From Citrobacter sp. Marseille-Q6884 (lineage in GTDB: Bacteria; Pseudomonadota; Gammaproteobacteria; Enterobacterales; Enterobacteriaceae): a stretch of 64,000 nucleotides of DNA. This document shows, piece after piece, positions 24,767 to 32,952 of the stretch; within the stretch, counting starts at the first letter, position 1; each line of letters opens with the position of its first letter. The stretch is from positions 1,736,001 through 1,800,000 of the forward strand of contig NZ_CAMDRE010000001.1 in assembly GCF_945906775.1 (NCBI RefSeq). The letters run 5' to 3'. Under the pieces are notes generated by a model. The model searched no databases and was not told the DNA's origin. It saw only the letters and a list, made by a program, of their open reading frames with translations. The position numbers were made by a program, and so were the translations under genes.

Positions 24767-25492
24767 ATGTTGCCAGGACGCTGCAGAAAGGCAATTGTTA
24801 TTAGTGCATTGCCGATAATGCAAATGGGATTAAAAGGCGCGATAAAAACGCATTTTCCCGATTATGAACTGACTTACTGTCGTTCCGTAGAAGAGCTTAC
24901 AATATTACAGTTACGGCATACCGATTTGGTGGTTGCTGATTTAACTGGAGATAGTGCGAACCCTCGTGCTGTCTGCGAACAGTTTTATACTTTATTAACG
25001 CAATACCGTGATATTCACTGGGTGTTTCTCGTTTCTCGCGTGTTTTATCCCCAGGCCGTTGAACTGCTGATGTGCCCGGCCAGTTCATTGTTATCGGATG
25101 CGGAGCCGATTGAAAGTTTAGTCAATGTCATTCATATGGGTAATATTCGTGCCGAGCGGATCAGCAAGACGTTGCTCTTTCCGCCAGTGGTACCTGAGCG
25201 AGTGGATCATAGCGTACGGTCAATAATTCTCACTCTCTCAGAGAGAAAAGTGTTACGGCTTCTGGGAAAAGGCTGGGGAATTAATCAGATTGCGATGTTA
25301 CTTAATAAAAGTAATAAAACAATCAGCGCCCAAAAGAATAGCGCTATGCGCCGCTTATCAATTCATAGTAATGCAGAAATGTATGCATGGATAAACAGTT
25401 CTCAAGGAGCACGAGAGCTGAATTTACCTTCAGTTGGTGGAGAGACCACGGAATGGAAGACGGAATCATCAAAGGAAATGTCGCACTGGTAG
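24767..25492 (+). CDS. yjjQ: YjjQ, LuxR/FixJ-type transcriptional regulator
   Basis: 241 residues. A receiver-like N-terminal half lacks the phosphoacceptor arrangement of true response regulators; the C-terminal helix-turn-helix is ILTLSERKVLRLLGKGWGIN, QIAMLLNKSNKTISAQKNSAMRR. It matches E. coli YjjQ, a repressor of flagellar, capsule and other genes. GGAGGAGAT lies before the ATG. The 3' end overlaps bglJ by 40 bases, so the two are co-transcribed. Confidence 0.93.
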   Translation: MLPGRCRKAIVISALPIMQMGLKGAIKTHFPDYELTYCRSVEELTILQLRHTDLVVADLTGDSANPRAVCEQFYTLLTQYRDIHWVFLVSRVFYPQAVELLMCPASSLLSDAEPIESLVNVIHMGNIRAERISKTLLFPPVVPERVDHSVRSIILTLSERKVLRLLGKGWGINQIAMLLNKSNKTISAQKNSAMRRLSIHSNAEMYAWINSSQGARELNLPSVGGETTEWKTESSKEMSHW

Positions 25493-26130
25493 AAAAGTGC
25501 ACAATGAGTCGCATCGGCATTAAAAATTTATTTAATGCTATTCCCAATAATCAATACAATCTCCACCTCTTTTCTCATCAGACTGAATTCAGTCAGGCAA
25601 TGTTAACGACGCCGTTTTCGATGCTGATGTTTTCACTGTCTGCATTGCGTACCGATCGCAGAGCCGGATTGATCTACCTGACGGAGTTGGCGGTAAACTA
25701 TCCCCACATTCGGCGCGTTGTTATCGCGGATGATGATGCTGAGGTTCGTTTAATCGGCTCTCTCTCTCCGTTGCCACTGGATGCAGTGATAAGCAAATCC
25801 TCTGCGTTAAGTGAGTTGCAGGAAAGATTAGCGACAGTCCTGGATTGTGTCACTGAGGGTACGGAAAACACGAAAAGTCTCTGGTATATCAATCAAGGTC
25901 GTACGTTAAGTCCTACAGAGCGTGAAATATTGCGTTTTATGTCGAATGGTTATTCGATGCCACAGATCGCCATTCAGCTTGAGCGGAATATAAAAACGAT
26001 TCGTGCGCATAAATTTAATGTGATGTGTAAGCTTGGGGTTAACTCTGATGCCGGCTTATTGAATGCGGCTGATATCTTGTTGCACCTGCGTTCAGCTGAG
26101 CCAGCGCCTTTTCTTCAGGCGGTTTCGTGA
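25453..26130 (+). CDS. bglJ: BglJ, LuxR-type regulator (partner of RcsB)
   Basis: 225 residues from the ATG at 25453 (MEDGIIKGNVALVEKCTMSR), preceded by GGAGAGACC and lying inside the end of yjjQ. The C-terminal helix-turn-helix is RTLSPTEREILRFMSNGYSM, PQIAIQLERNIKTIRAHKF. BglJ forms a heterodimer with RcsB and activates the bgl operon and leuO in E. coli. The frame is open to 25387 but that part only shadows yjjQ. A GC-rich hairpin follows the stop. Confidence 0.92.
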   Translation: MEDGIIKGNVALVEKCTMSRIGIKNLFNAIPNNQYNLHLFSHQTEFSQAMLTTPFSMLMFSLSALRTDRRAGLIYLTELAVNYPHIRRVVIADDDAEVRLIGSLSPLPLDAVISKSSALSELQERLATVLDCVTEGTENTKSLWYINQGRTLSPTEREILRFMSNGYSMPQIAIQLERNIKTIRAHKFNVMCKLGVNSDAGLLNAADILLHLRSAEPAPFLQAVS

Positions 26131-26148
26131 CGGGCGAAATTGAATGAA

Positions 26149-26183
26149 CCTGTGCCGATGATGTGTGTCGTCATCGGCGCAGG
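26149..26183. terminator. Hairpin between convergent bglJ and the YbaK-like gene
   Basis: CCTGTGCCGATGA pairs with TCATCGGCGCAGG with a single mismatch around nine bases. There is no T run on either side, so it may be a 3'-end stabiliser rather than a true terminator. Confidence 0.5.
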
Positions 26184-26194
26184 AGGTGAATTCG

Positions 26195-26653
26195 TTACTG
26201 GCAGACATCTACCCAGGTTGCGGAAGTCAGTTCCGCCATCCTTTCAGGCGCGATTCGAACCGCGCTGTGTGTGGCTCCCGCCGCGGGAAGCACTTCATCG
26301 TACCCTTTCAGGGAAATATCGCAGTACACCGAAATGGGCGTTTCCAGCCCAAAAGGACAAACGCCGCCAACAGGATGGCCTGTCGCGTTAACGACTTCAT
26401 CACTGCTGAGCATACGGGCTTTTGCGCCAAACGTACTCTTTAACTTCTTATTATCCAGCCGGGCATCTCCTTTGGCGACCACCAGGATAATGTCATTTTT
26501 GACCTTTAGCGATAATGTCTTGGCGATTTGGCCTGGCTCAACGTTATGGGCTTTTGCTGCCATATCGACAGTGGCTGTGCTTTGCGCTAATTCAATGATT
26601 TCAATATCCGGGGCATGTTCCGCTAAAAACTGCCGTACTGATTCCAAACTCAT
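26195..26653 (-). CDS. YbaK/ProX-type aminoacyl-tRNA editing domain protein
   Basis: 152 residues from the ATG at 26653, preceded by AGGAGAGAAG (MSLESVRQFLAEHAPDIEII). Stand-alone YbaK/INS-like editing domain features are TVDMAAKAHNVEPGQIAKTL, the Lys in LVVAKGDARLDNKKLKS, and GHPVGGVCPFGL, then AGATHSAVRIAPERM. Relatives deacylate mischarged tRNAs (for example Cys- or Ala-tRNAPro) after release from the synthetase. Which tRNA this one clears cannot be read from sequence. It has no equivalent at this place in K-12. Confidence 0.85.
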   Translation of the reverse strand: MSLESVRQFLAEHAPDIEIIELAQSTATVDMAAKAHNVEPGQIAKTLSLKVKNDIILVVAKGDARLDNKKLKSTFGAKARMLSSDEVVNATGHPVGGVCPFGLETPISVYCDISLKGYDEVLPAAGATHSAVRIAPERMAELTSATWVDVCQ

Positions 26654-26798
26654 TCTTCTCTCCTGATCGCCTGCAGGCAGCCCCACATAGCAGAAAACGG
26701 CAGGACATAATTTGTCATAGGGGAAGTCTCACTGTAAATATTTTATTGTAACAACATGGCAACATTTGCTGTTTTTCGATCATCTTCACAATCAAAGA

Positions 26799-26819
26799 AA
26801 CCGGTTACAGTAACCGGTT
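26799..26819. promoter_or_regulatory. Strong palindrome upstream of the PTS EIIC gene
   Basis: AACCGGTTA and TAACCGGTT are exact complements around CAG; each arm also contains the self-complementary AACCGGTT. This looks like a LacI/GalR-family type operator, about 200 bases before the EIIC start. No LacI-type gene is found nearby. Confidence 0.55.
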
Positions 26820-27018
26820 GCAGAATAGTGAAATGGCGATTAATACTGAAGTTGTCACTTCCTCTGTATCACATGATAAGAGCCATCTATGAAACTTAAC
26901 TCTAAAAGCTGTAGCGCTGGCGATTCTCCCGGCACGGTTGCGAAAAGTGGTAATAGGCCTGACGTGGTGGTGTTGATACCAGCACATATGCAGGGTTTTG
27001 GAGAACAGGAGATCGGCT

Positions 27019-28362
27019 ATGTCTACTAACCATGCAGTCTTTAATGTGATTTTTCGCTTTGTAGAAAACTATGTTAGCCCTGTCGCGGGGCGTATCTCCT
27101 CACAACGCCATGTTATGGCAATACGTGACGGCTTTATTTCTGCCATGCCTTTCATGATTGTCGGATCGTTCCTGCTGGTTTTCGCTTATCCCCCTTTTTC
27201 GCCGGATACCACCTGGGGATTCGCACGCACATGGCTTGATTTGGCAAAACAATTCGAAGGTCAGATCCTCACCCCCTTTGATATGACGATGGGGATCATG
27301 TCTGTCTACATCTGTGCGGCCATTGCCTATAACCTGGGTAAGCACTATGTGAAGTCGCATCAGTTAGATCCGTTTATGTGTGCGATGTTGTCCATCATGG
27401 CTTTTTTACTGATTGCCGCACCGAAAACCAAAGGTGCTCTGCCCGTTGATAGCCTGGGCGGTACGGGCATTTTTACCGCGATCCTGGTTGCGATTTACTG
27501 TGTGGAGATGATGCGTTTTCTGAAGGCGCACAATATCGGGATCCGTTTACCCGATCAGGTGCCGCCGATGATCAAAAATTCCTTTGATCTGCTGATCCCC
27601 GTACTGGTCGTGGTATTAACGCTGTACCCATTAAGCCTGGTGATACAGTCGCAGTTCGACATGCTGATCTCGCAGGCCATTATGGCTATTTTTAAACCGC
27701 TGGTCTCAGCCGCAGATTCTCTCCCGGCAATCTTACTAGCGGTGCTAATTGGTCATCTGCTGTGGTTTGCCGGTATTCATGGTGCCGCAATCGTGTCGGG
27801 AATGCTGCAAATGTTCTGGCTGACTAACCTCGGGATGAACCAGTCGGCGCTGGCACAGGGGGCGCCGTTACCGCATATCTTTATGGAAGCGTTCTGGACC
27901 TTCTTCATTGTAGTTGGCGGGTCCGGGGCGACAATGGGACTGGTGATTTGTTATCTGCGTAGCCGTTCGGCCCATTTGCGCTCGATTGGGCGGTTGAGCG
28001 TGGTTCCCAGTATTTTTAATATCAATGAACCGGTGATTTTCGGAACGCCAATTGTGATGAACCCCGTCTTCTTTATCCCGTTCCTGTTGGCGCCGATGGT
28101 GAACGCGATTCTGGCATGGGCGGCGATGAAACTGGATCTGATTGGCCGTGTGATCTCCGTTGTTCCCTGGACCGCCCCTGCACCTGTTGGCGCGGCATGG
28201 GCGCTGGGTTGGGATTATCGTGCCGCGATCCTGGTGGTGTTGCTGGCATTGGTATCTGCCATCATTTACTTCCCTTTCTTTAAGGTCTATGAGAAGCAGT
28301 TGCTGGCGCAAGAAACGGAAGAAGCACAGCGTTTAGAGGAAGAAAATCAGCAGGTTGCATAA
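27019..28362 (+). CDS. PTS EIIC permease, lactose/cellobiose (CelB-like) family
   Basis: 447 residues from the ATG at 27019, with AGGAGA before it. About ten membrane segments; the family hallmarks are FISAMPFMIVGSFLLVF near the start, WFAGIHGAAIVSG in the middle and the NEPVIFGTPIVMNP sugar-binding motif near residue 335. It would import and phosphorylate a beta-glucoside or chito-disaccharide, but there is no EIIA, EIIB or phospho-glycosidase gene next to it. It must borrow those from another locus or work differently. The C-terminus is a charged coiled-coil tail (QETEEAQRLEEENQQ). Confidence 0.88.
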   Translation: MSTNHAVFNVIFRFVENYVSPVAGRISSQRHVMAIRDGFISAMPFMIVGSFLLVFAYPPFSPDTTWGFARTWLDLAKQFEGQILTPFDMTMGIMSVYICAAIAYNLGKHYVKSHQLDPFMCAMLSIMAFLLIAAPKTKGALPVDSLGGTGIFTAILVAIYCVEMMRFLKAHNIGIRLPDQVPPMIKNSFDLLIPVLVVVLTLYPLSLVIQSQFDMLISQAIMAIFKPLVSAADSLPAILLAVLIGHLLWFAGIHGAAIVSGMLQMFWLTNLGMNQSALAQGAPLPHIFMEAFWTFFIVVGGSGATMGLVICYLRSRSAHLRSIGRLSVVPSIFNINEPVIFGTPIVMNPVFFIPFLLAPMVNAILAWAAMKLDLIGRVISVVPWTAPAPVGAAWALGWDYRAAILVVLLALVSAIIYFPFFKVYEKQLLAQETEEAQRLEEENQQVA

Positions 28363-28392
28363 CAGGGTAAGCGAGGGGCTGTCGCTCCTCGC

Positions 28393-29181
28393 TTATTTTA
28401 GCGTACAGTCACCGCACTGCTGAACATCAGGCAACCGATAGCGCTGGCAGCAGGTTCTGCGCACTAACAGACCCTCACGCGGCACAACGGTACGCCACAA
28501 CGGATTATCCTGGCCGCTGGAGAGGTGTTTTTCAAAGAAGCAGGTCTGGCGCAGCGCGGACAACAGCTCCTCACCTAACAACGGTTTCATTTCCGTCAAA
28601 TACCAGTGAATTAAATAGCCTGTATTGCTCCAGATGAGCTTACCGTTGATCTCGCCCGTAGACTCCAGCGCCTGCACAACAGGCATCAGTGCTGAGAGAA
28701 TCAGCGTTTCCATCCGTTGTTGCGGGGAGAGGGCGGTAGCCTGGTTGTCCTGATGCACGTCTATCCAGAAGCATGCCGCACGACCGGTTTCGTGAAACTC
28801 TACGTGGATATGTTCAGGCGCGGTATCAATGGCTTCTTTCTGTGTCAGCAAGGCCAGCATGAGTGGGGGAACCATCAGGCCGATATACCATTGCGCCCAC
28901 AGGGAAATCAGTGGCTTATTTTCACGCGGCAATGCGGGCTGATTGCGATAGATATGATCTGAATAGACAGCCAGAAGTGAACTCAACATCGCAGGCTGTG
29001 TCCATTCCTGCAGCGTCATCGCGCCTTGCGGAGGTGTTTCATCAAGGCGTATGAAATCCAGCAGATGCTCACGAGTCTGCGCTATCGTTGCGCGAACCGA
29101 ATCCGCCAGAGAGGGCATCTCCGGGGGAAAGTGGCTTCGCCAGATGACATCTTCAACAATCGGTGCGGAACGGTAAGCCAT
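28393..29181 (-). CDS. fhuF: FhuF, ferric siderophore reductase
   Basis: 262 residues. The C-terminus carries the unusual [2Fe-2S] motif Cys-Cys-X10-Cys-X2-Cys in RTCCQRYRLPDVQQCGDC, unique to FhuF. It reduces iron in hydroxamate siderophores such as ferrioxamine B in the cytoplasm, releasing Fe(II). A Fur-box-like sequence lies about 20 bases before the ATG, in agreement with iron repression. No strong Shine-Dalgarno is visible. Confidence 0.94.
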   Translation of the reverse strand: MAYRSAPIVEDVIWRSHFPPEMPSLADSVRATIAQTREHLLDFIRLDETPPQGAMTLQEWTQPAMLSSLLAVYSDHIYRNQPALPRENKPLISLWAQWYIGLMVPPLMLALLTQKEAIDTAPEHIHVEFHETGRAACFWIDVHQDNQATALSPQQRMETLILSALMPVVQALESTGEINGKLIWSNTGYLIHWYLTEMKPLLGEELLSALRQTCFFEKHLSSGQDNPLWRTVVPREGLLVRRTCCQRYRLPDVQQCGDCTLK

Positions 29182-29201
29182 ATCGATATAGGGATGTTAA
29201 T

Positions 29202-29220
29202 CTAAATGATAATGATTTCC
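29202..29220 (-). promoter_or_regulatory. Fur box upstream of fhuF
   Basis: The core AATGATAATGATT agrees with the Fur 19-mer at 13 of 19 positions and with the NAT(A/T)AT hexamer pattern. Confidence 0.7.
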
Positions 29221-29289
29221 AATCCTATAGATAGAGGAAAACGATGGCAAGATCTTTGTCATGATGTCGGGCGGCACCGCACAGATAGC

Positions 29290-30363
29290 TCAGATGAAGG
29301 GCAGGTTGCGGAGTTCATCGCTAACCAGCGTATTGTTTCGACCCCGACTCTTGGCTTCGTAAAGGGCTTTATCGGCTTTGGCGATAGCTGCATCAATATC
29401 CTGTTCCAAAAGCGGCGCAATGCCGATACTGACGGTCACATTGGTTGCCACGCTTTCATTAAACATGTGGGGAATTTTCAGATCGTACACTTTCTGGCGA
29501 ATACGTTCGGCCGCAGCCAGCGCTTGCTGAGGATCGACGGCAGTCAGCAACACCATAAATTCTTCGCCACCAAAACGTGCCACCACATCCCGCGAACGCA
29601 CTGAATCGCGGATGGCGGCAGAAACGCGAATCAGCGCCTGGTCGCCCATCATATGGCCGTAATGATCGTTATAGGCTTTGAAATGATCGATATCCAGCAA
29701 TAAGACATAGTGCCTGGCGTTGCTCAGCGCCAGCAGCGTATCGAGCCTGTTTTGCAGCCCGCGGCGATTATACAGTCCCGTGAGGGGGTCAAGCATGCTG
29801 AGCCCGTTCAGTGTTTCCCGCTCTTCCAGCAGTTTGTACATCAGCTGCTGGGCGAAACCATCGTAGCGTTTTTGAATCACATGCTGAATGGCGATCCCGA
29901 CCATGGGGAGCGCCATAAAGTAGAAAATACGCAGGCCATGCTCGCTACCGTTAAGCCACAAGCACACGGCGACTGAGGGTAATGAATGGAGTGTAAATGC
30001 GATGATATTATTGGCAAAAGCGATCGAGCCAATAAACAACACGCTAAGAAGTGCTATCAAAAGAAAATAATAATCACTATGACCCAGTTGCGCATATTTC
30101 AGAACAATATGCGCGGCCCACAGCAAGCCAAAAAGGGTTGAAATAAAAGGGAGATTAATTCTTTTATCAACGTATTTCCCATGCCATATCAACATCAGGG
30201 TACTCGCGGCACAGATGAGTATGGCCGGGAGGGATAAGGCTTTGACGGCAAAAAGGGGGAAGAAAAGCGTAAACAGCGAAGATACTGCGTTGAGAAACAG
30301 AAACAGGCGTAAAGAGAGTTGATATTTTTTGGTGCGCAGAGTTCGCCAGGATTGTACTGTCAT
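29290..30363 (-). CDS. Membrane diguanylate cyclase (GGDEF), STM4551-like
   Basis: 357 residues. The N-terminal half holds about six membrane helices, resembling a MASE-type sensor. The GGDEF domain (about 190-345) has LDPLTGLYNRRGL, DIDHFKAYNDHYGH, the active-site GGEEF in ARFGGEEFMVLL, and the allosteric I-site RxxD (RSRD) exactly five residues before it. It should therefore be an active, product-inhibited c-di-GMP synthase. In Salmonella a similar protein (STM4551) sits in the same place between fhuF and the leucine tRNAs; K-12 lacks it. Signal unknown. Confidence 0.92.
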   Translation of the reverse strand: MTVQSWRTLRTKKYQLSLRLFLFLNAVSSLFTLFFPLFAVKALSLPAILICAASTLMLIWHGKYVDKRINLPFISTLFGLLWAAHIVLKYAQLGHSDYYFLLIALLSVLFIGSIAFANNIIAFTLHSLPSVAVCLWLNGSEHGLRIFYFMALPMVGIAIQHVIQKRYDGFAQQLMYKLLEERETLNGLSMLDPLTGLYNRRGLQNRLDTLLALSNARHYVLLLDIDHFKAYNDHYGHMMGDQALIRVSAAIRDSVRSRDVVARFGGEEFMVLLTAVDPQQALAAAERIRQKVYDLKIPHMFNESVATNVTVSIGIAPLLEQDIDAAIAKADKALYEAKSRGRNNTLVSDELRNLPFI

Positions 30364-30580
30364 AGGTAAATATTGTTATTTATCTGCAATATACGAAGAT
30401 GTTTTCGTCAGGGAAAAAATAACGAACGAAAAATCATTCGCATAGGTATTTATTGTTTTTTGTTGAAAAGCTAACCGGTGAGCAATTTATCACCTTCAAT
30501 AATTCATGTCATCAATCGTTAAGTAAAACTCATATAATTGATAGTCTTTCCTGGCTGACAAATGAGAAAACATATCATAT

Positions 30581-30599
30581 GATATTGGTTATCATTATC
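30581..30599 (+). promoter_or_regulatory. Fur box upstream of yjjZ
   Basis: The 19-mer starting GATATTGGTTATC and ending ATTATC matches the Fur consensus at 16 of 19 positions, 19 bases before the yjjZ ATG. Confidence 0.8.
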
Positions 30600-30617
30600 A
30601 ATTTCGTAGGTGAAACC

Positions 30618-30854
30618 ATGTTGCAGCGTGCGCTGGGGAGTGGATGGGGGGTTCTCCTGCCGGGGATAGTCATTGCCGGACTGGCATTTACTGACCTGTC
30701 AGTCTACGCGTGGAAAGCGGTGATTGTATTAGGGTTACTGTTGACTTCACTGATGCTGTACCACAAACGTTTACGGCACTATGTGCTGTTGCCTTCATGC
30801 GCGGCGCTGATAGGCGGAATCGTTTTGGTGATAATGAATTTGCAACAGGGATGA
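30618..30854 (+). CDS. yjjZ: YjjZ, small DUF1435 membrane protein
   Basis: 78 residues from the ATG at 30618, with AGGTGA before it. Two to three hydrophobic helices (GWGVLLPGIVIAGLAF, VLGLLLTSLMLYH, LIGGIVLVIMN) separated by a basic loop (HKRLRHY). It matches YjjZ/STM4552 of unknown function. A near-consensus Fur box at its promoter indicates iron repression, like fhuF on the other side of the cyclase gene. The open frame further upstream reads through the Fur box and is not coding. Confidence 0.85.
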   Translation: MLQRALGSGWGVLLPGIVIAGLAFTDLSVYAWKAVIVLGLLLTSLMLYHKRLRHYVLLPSCAALIGGIVLVIMNLQQG

Positions 30855-30893
30855 TTTAATCAGAAGAGAAGACAGAGAGGAAAATAAGATAAT

Positions 30894-30979
30894 TGGTGCG
30901 AGGGGGGGGACTCGAACCCCCACATCCTAAGGACACTAACACCTGAAGCTAGCGCATCTACCAATTCCGCCACCTTCGC
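30894..30979 (-). tRNA. leuV: tRNA-Leu (CAG), third of the tandem
   Basis: Reads GCGAAGGTGGCGGAATTGG at the 5' end, anticodon loop CTTCAGGTG (CAG), an extended variable arm and encoded CCA. 86 bases; the variable arm is TGTCCTTAGGATG and the D-arm has GATGCGC rather than GACGCGC. As transcribed it is the most distal gene; the assignment of leuQ/P/V names by order is approximate. Confidence 0.95.
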
Positions 30980-31012
30980 ACAGTCATCTTACTTTTTTTG
31001 ATATCGCCTCGT

Positions 31013-31098
31013 TGGTGCGAGGGGGGGGACTCGAACCCCCACATCCTAAGGACACTAACACCTGAAGCTAGCGCGTCTACCAATTCCGCCACCTTCGC
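31013..31098 (-). tRNA. leuP: tRNA-Leu (CAG), second of the tandem
   Basis: Same structure as its neighbours, anticodon CAG, encoded CCA, 86 bases. The variable arm agrees with the distal copy (TTAGGATG) and the D-arm with the proximal copy (GACGCGC). Confidence 0.95.
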
Positions 31099-31126
31099 CC
31101 AGTGCGAGCAATATCAACGTGGATTA

Positions 31127-31213
31127 TGGTGCGAGGGGGGGGACTTGAACCCCCACGTCCGAAAGGACACTAACACCTGAAGCTAGCGCGTCTACCAATT
31201 CCGCCACCTTCGC
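31127..31213 (-). tRNA. leuQ: tRNA-Leu (CAG), first of the tandem
   Basis: 87 bases, anticodon CAG, encoded CCA. It differs from the other two in a longer variable arm (GTCCTTTCGGAC) and in the T-loop (GTTCAAGTC instead of GTTCGAGTC). It is nearest the promoter. Confidence 0.95.
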
Positions 31214-31254
31214 ATACCATCGACACTCAAAAAGTATCGTTACCACGGAGGCGC

Positions 31255-31282
31255 ATTCTAGTGGTTTTCAACTTTTCGTCAA
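31255..31282 (-). promoter_or_regulatory. Promoter of the leucine tRNA operon
   Basis: On the minus strand TTGACG, a 16-base spacer and TAGAAT are followed by GCGCCTCC, a GC-rich discriminator typical of stringently controlled stable-RNA promoters. Confidence 0.88.
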
Positions 31283-31314
31283 TAGTTAATTGTGGAGGCT
31301 GGGTTGATTGATGT

Positions 31315-31342
31315 AAAAACGGCCATGTAAATGGCCGTTTAA
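31315..31342 (-). terminator. Terminator after rsmC
   Basis: AAACGGCCAT and ATGGCCGTTT form a perfect 10-bp stem with loop GTAA; on the rsmC strand it is followed by TTTT-rich sequence. Confidence 0.88.
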
Positions 31343-31351
31343 AGAGGACAA

Positions 31352-32383
31352 CTAGGCTTTCTTCGCCTGGCGAGTCATCACCGTGCGGTACACTTTAAAA
31401 CGACCGGTCTGGGCGATGACTTCATGGAAGCCAAACATCTCATCCAGCACTTTCGGGTAAGGCAGGAAGGCGTTGGCCACAATGCGTAATTCACCGCCGC
31501 TGTTCAGATGACGAACTGCACCGCGGATCAGCGTTTGCGCGGCATCAAGGCTGGTTTGTAAGCCGTCATGGAACGGCGGGTTAGAGATGATCATATCAAA
31601 GCGCCCGGTCACGTCAGAAAAGACGTTACTGGCATAGACATCACCTTCAATATCGTTTGCAGCGAGCGTTGCGCGGCTGGCTGCAACGGCAGACGCACTC
31701 ACATCGCACAGGGTTAAGCGAACCTTCGGCGAGTGGCTGGCTAATGCAACGGAGAGAACGCCGGCGCCACAGCCGACATCCAGTACTTTACCTTTGGTGT
31801 GCGGCGTCAGTGTTGACAGTAGCAGCTGGCTACCGACATCCAGACCGTCGCGGCTGAATACGCCAGGCAGCGTTTTGATGGTCAGATTGTCGAGGCTGTA
31901 TTCATCCCAGTACTTTTCGGCGTCAAAGACGGGTTGTTTCTCCAGGCGACCGTGGTAGAGGCCACAGCGGCGCGCGCTATCGACCTTATTCAGCGGTGCG
32001 TATTCCGCCAGCATCTGTTCAGCACTGCGTACGCCACTGCGATTTTCACCGACAACAAAAATATCGGTGCCTGTCGGCAGTAAAGACAGAATGTTCATTA
32101 ACTGGAACTGGGCTTCCGGCTTATTCTTAGGCCAGTAGTAAATCAGGGTATCGCTATCAGCAACGTCTTCTGCCTGTGCGACCAGACTAAAGCGCACGTT
32201 GTCACCCATCTGGCGGTTTAAAACCTGCCAGTGGTGGAGCTGTTGCGTATGCGCACGGCTGGCGGCGCTTGTGAATTGGGCTGGCAGGTCATCCTGCAAA
32301 TCACCGGCAAACAGAATACGGCTTTGTTCGAAATCATCACTGTGGCGCAGCAAGACTTCACTTGCCGGGGTAAAAGCAGACAT
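31352..32383 (-). CDS. rsmC: RsmC, 16S rRNA m2G1207 methyltransferase
   Basis: 343 residues in two Rossmann-like halves: a degenerate N-terminal domain and a C-terminal methyltransferase with SAM motif VLDVGCGAGVLSVALA and the catalytic NPPFHDG (N-P-P-F) typical of guanine-N2/adenine-N6 enzymes. It methylates G1207 of 16S rRNA in the 30S subunit. It is divergent from holD with about 155 bases between. Confidence 0.95.
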   Translation of the reverse strand: MSAFTPASEVLLRHSDDFEQSRILFAGDLQDDLPAQFTSAASRAHTQQLHHWQVLNRQMGDNVRFSLVAQAEDVADSDTLIYYWPKNKPEAQFQLMNILSLLPTGTDIFVVGENRSGVRSAEQMLAEYAPLNKVDSARRCGLYHGRLEKQPVFDAEKYWDEYSLDNLTIKTLPGVFSRDGLDVGSQLLLSTLTPHTKGKVLDVGCGAGVLSVALASHSPKVRLTLCDVSASAVAASRATLAANDIEGDVYASNVFSDVTGRFDMIISNPPFHDGLQTSLDAAQTLIRGAVRHLNSGGELRIVANAFLPYPKVLDEMFGFHEVIAQTGRFKVYRTVMTRQAKKA

Positions 32384-32538
32384 GGAATGCTCCTCAATTT
32401 ATACAAGTTGCGATTATATACACAAAATCATTCAAGCTGAATCAAGGCGGTCTGCGGGATGGCGTGTATTGTTGTTTGTTGGCGCTGATTCGACAGATTT
32501 GCTATATTTGCGCCCCTGATAGACAGGAGTGTTTCGCT

Positions 32539-32952
32539 ATGACATCCCGACGAGACTGGCAGTTACAGCAACTGGGCATTACGCAGTGGTCGCTGCGTCG
32601 TCCTGGCGCACTGCAGGGCGAGATCGCGATTTCCATTCCTGCGCATGTCCGTCTGGTTATGGTTGCCGAGGAGTTACCCGCGTTAACCGAACCGTTGATG
32701 AGCGATATTTTACACGCATTGACCGTCAGTCCGGATCAGGTTTTACAACTGACGCCTGACCGTGTCGCCATGCTGCCACAAGGCAGTCGCTGTAATAGCT
32801 GGCGACTGGGTACCGAAGAGCCTCTGCAGTTGGATGGCGCTCAGGTTGCCAGTCCTGCGTTTAATGAATTACGGGAAAACCCAGCGGCACGCGCCGCTTT
32901 ATGGCAACAAATCTGCGCATATGAACACGATTTCTTCCCTCGGCCCGACTGA
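32539..32952 (+). CDS. holD: HolD, DNA polymerase III psi subunit
   Basis: 137 residues from the ATG at 32539 (MTSRRDWQLQQLGITQWSLR), with ACAGGAG before it, equal in length to E. coli psi. The protein bridges the clamp loader to chi (HolC) and thus to SSB. Its last 32 bases overlap rimI, so translation of the two is probably coupled. Confidence 0.94.
   Translation: MTSRRDWQLQQLGITQWSLRRPGALQGEIAISIPAHVRLVMVAEELPALTEPLMSDILHALTVSPDQVLQLTPDRVAMLPQGSRCNSWRLGTEEPLQLDGAQVASPAFNELRENPAARAALWQQICAYEHDFFPRPD

Noticed and set aside
30453..30617. N-terminal extension of yjjZ
   Set aside because: It reads through the Fur box and promoter region and lacks family similarity; the ATG at 30618 has a proper ribosome-binding site.
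30998..31180. 60-codon frame within the tRNA cluster
   Set aside because: It lies over tRNA-Leu genes on the other strand; the repeated peptide simply reflects repeated tRNA sequence.
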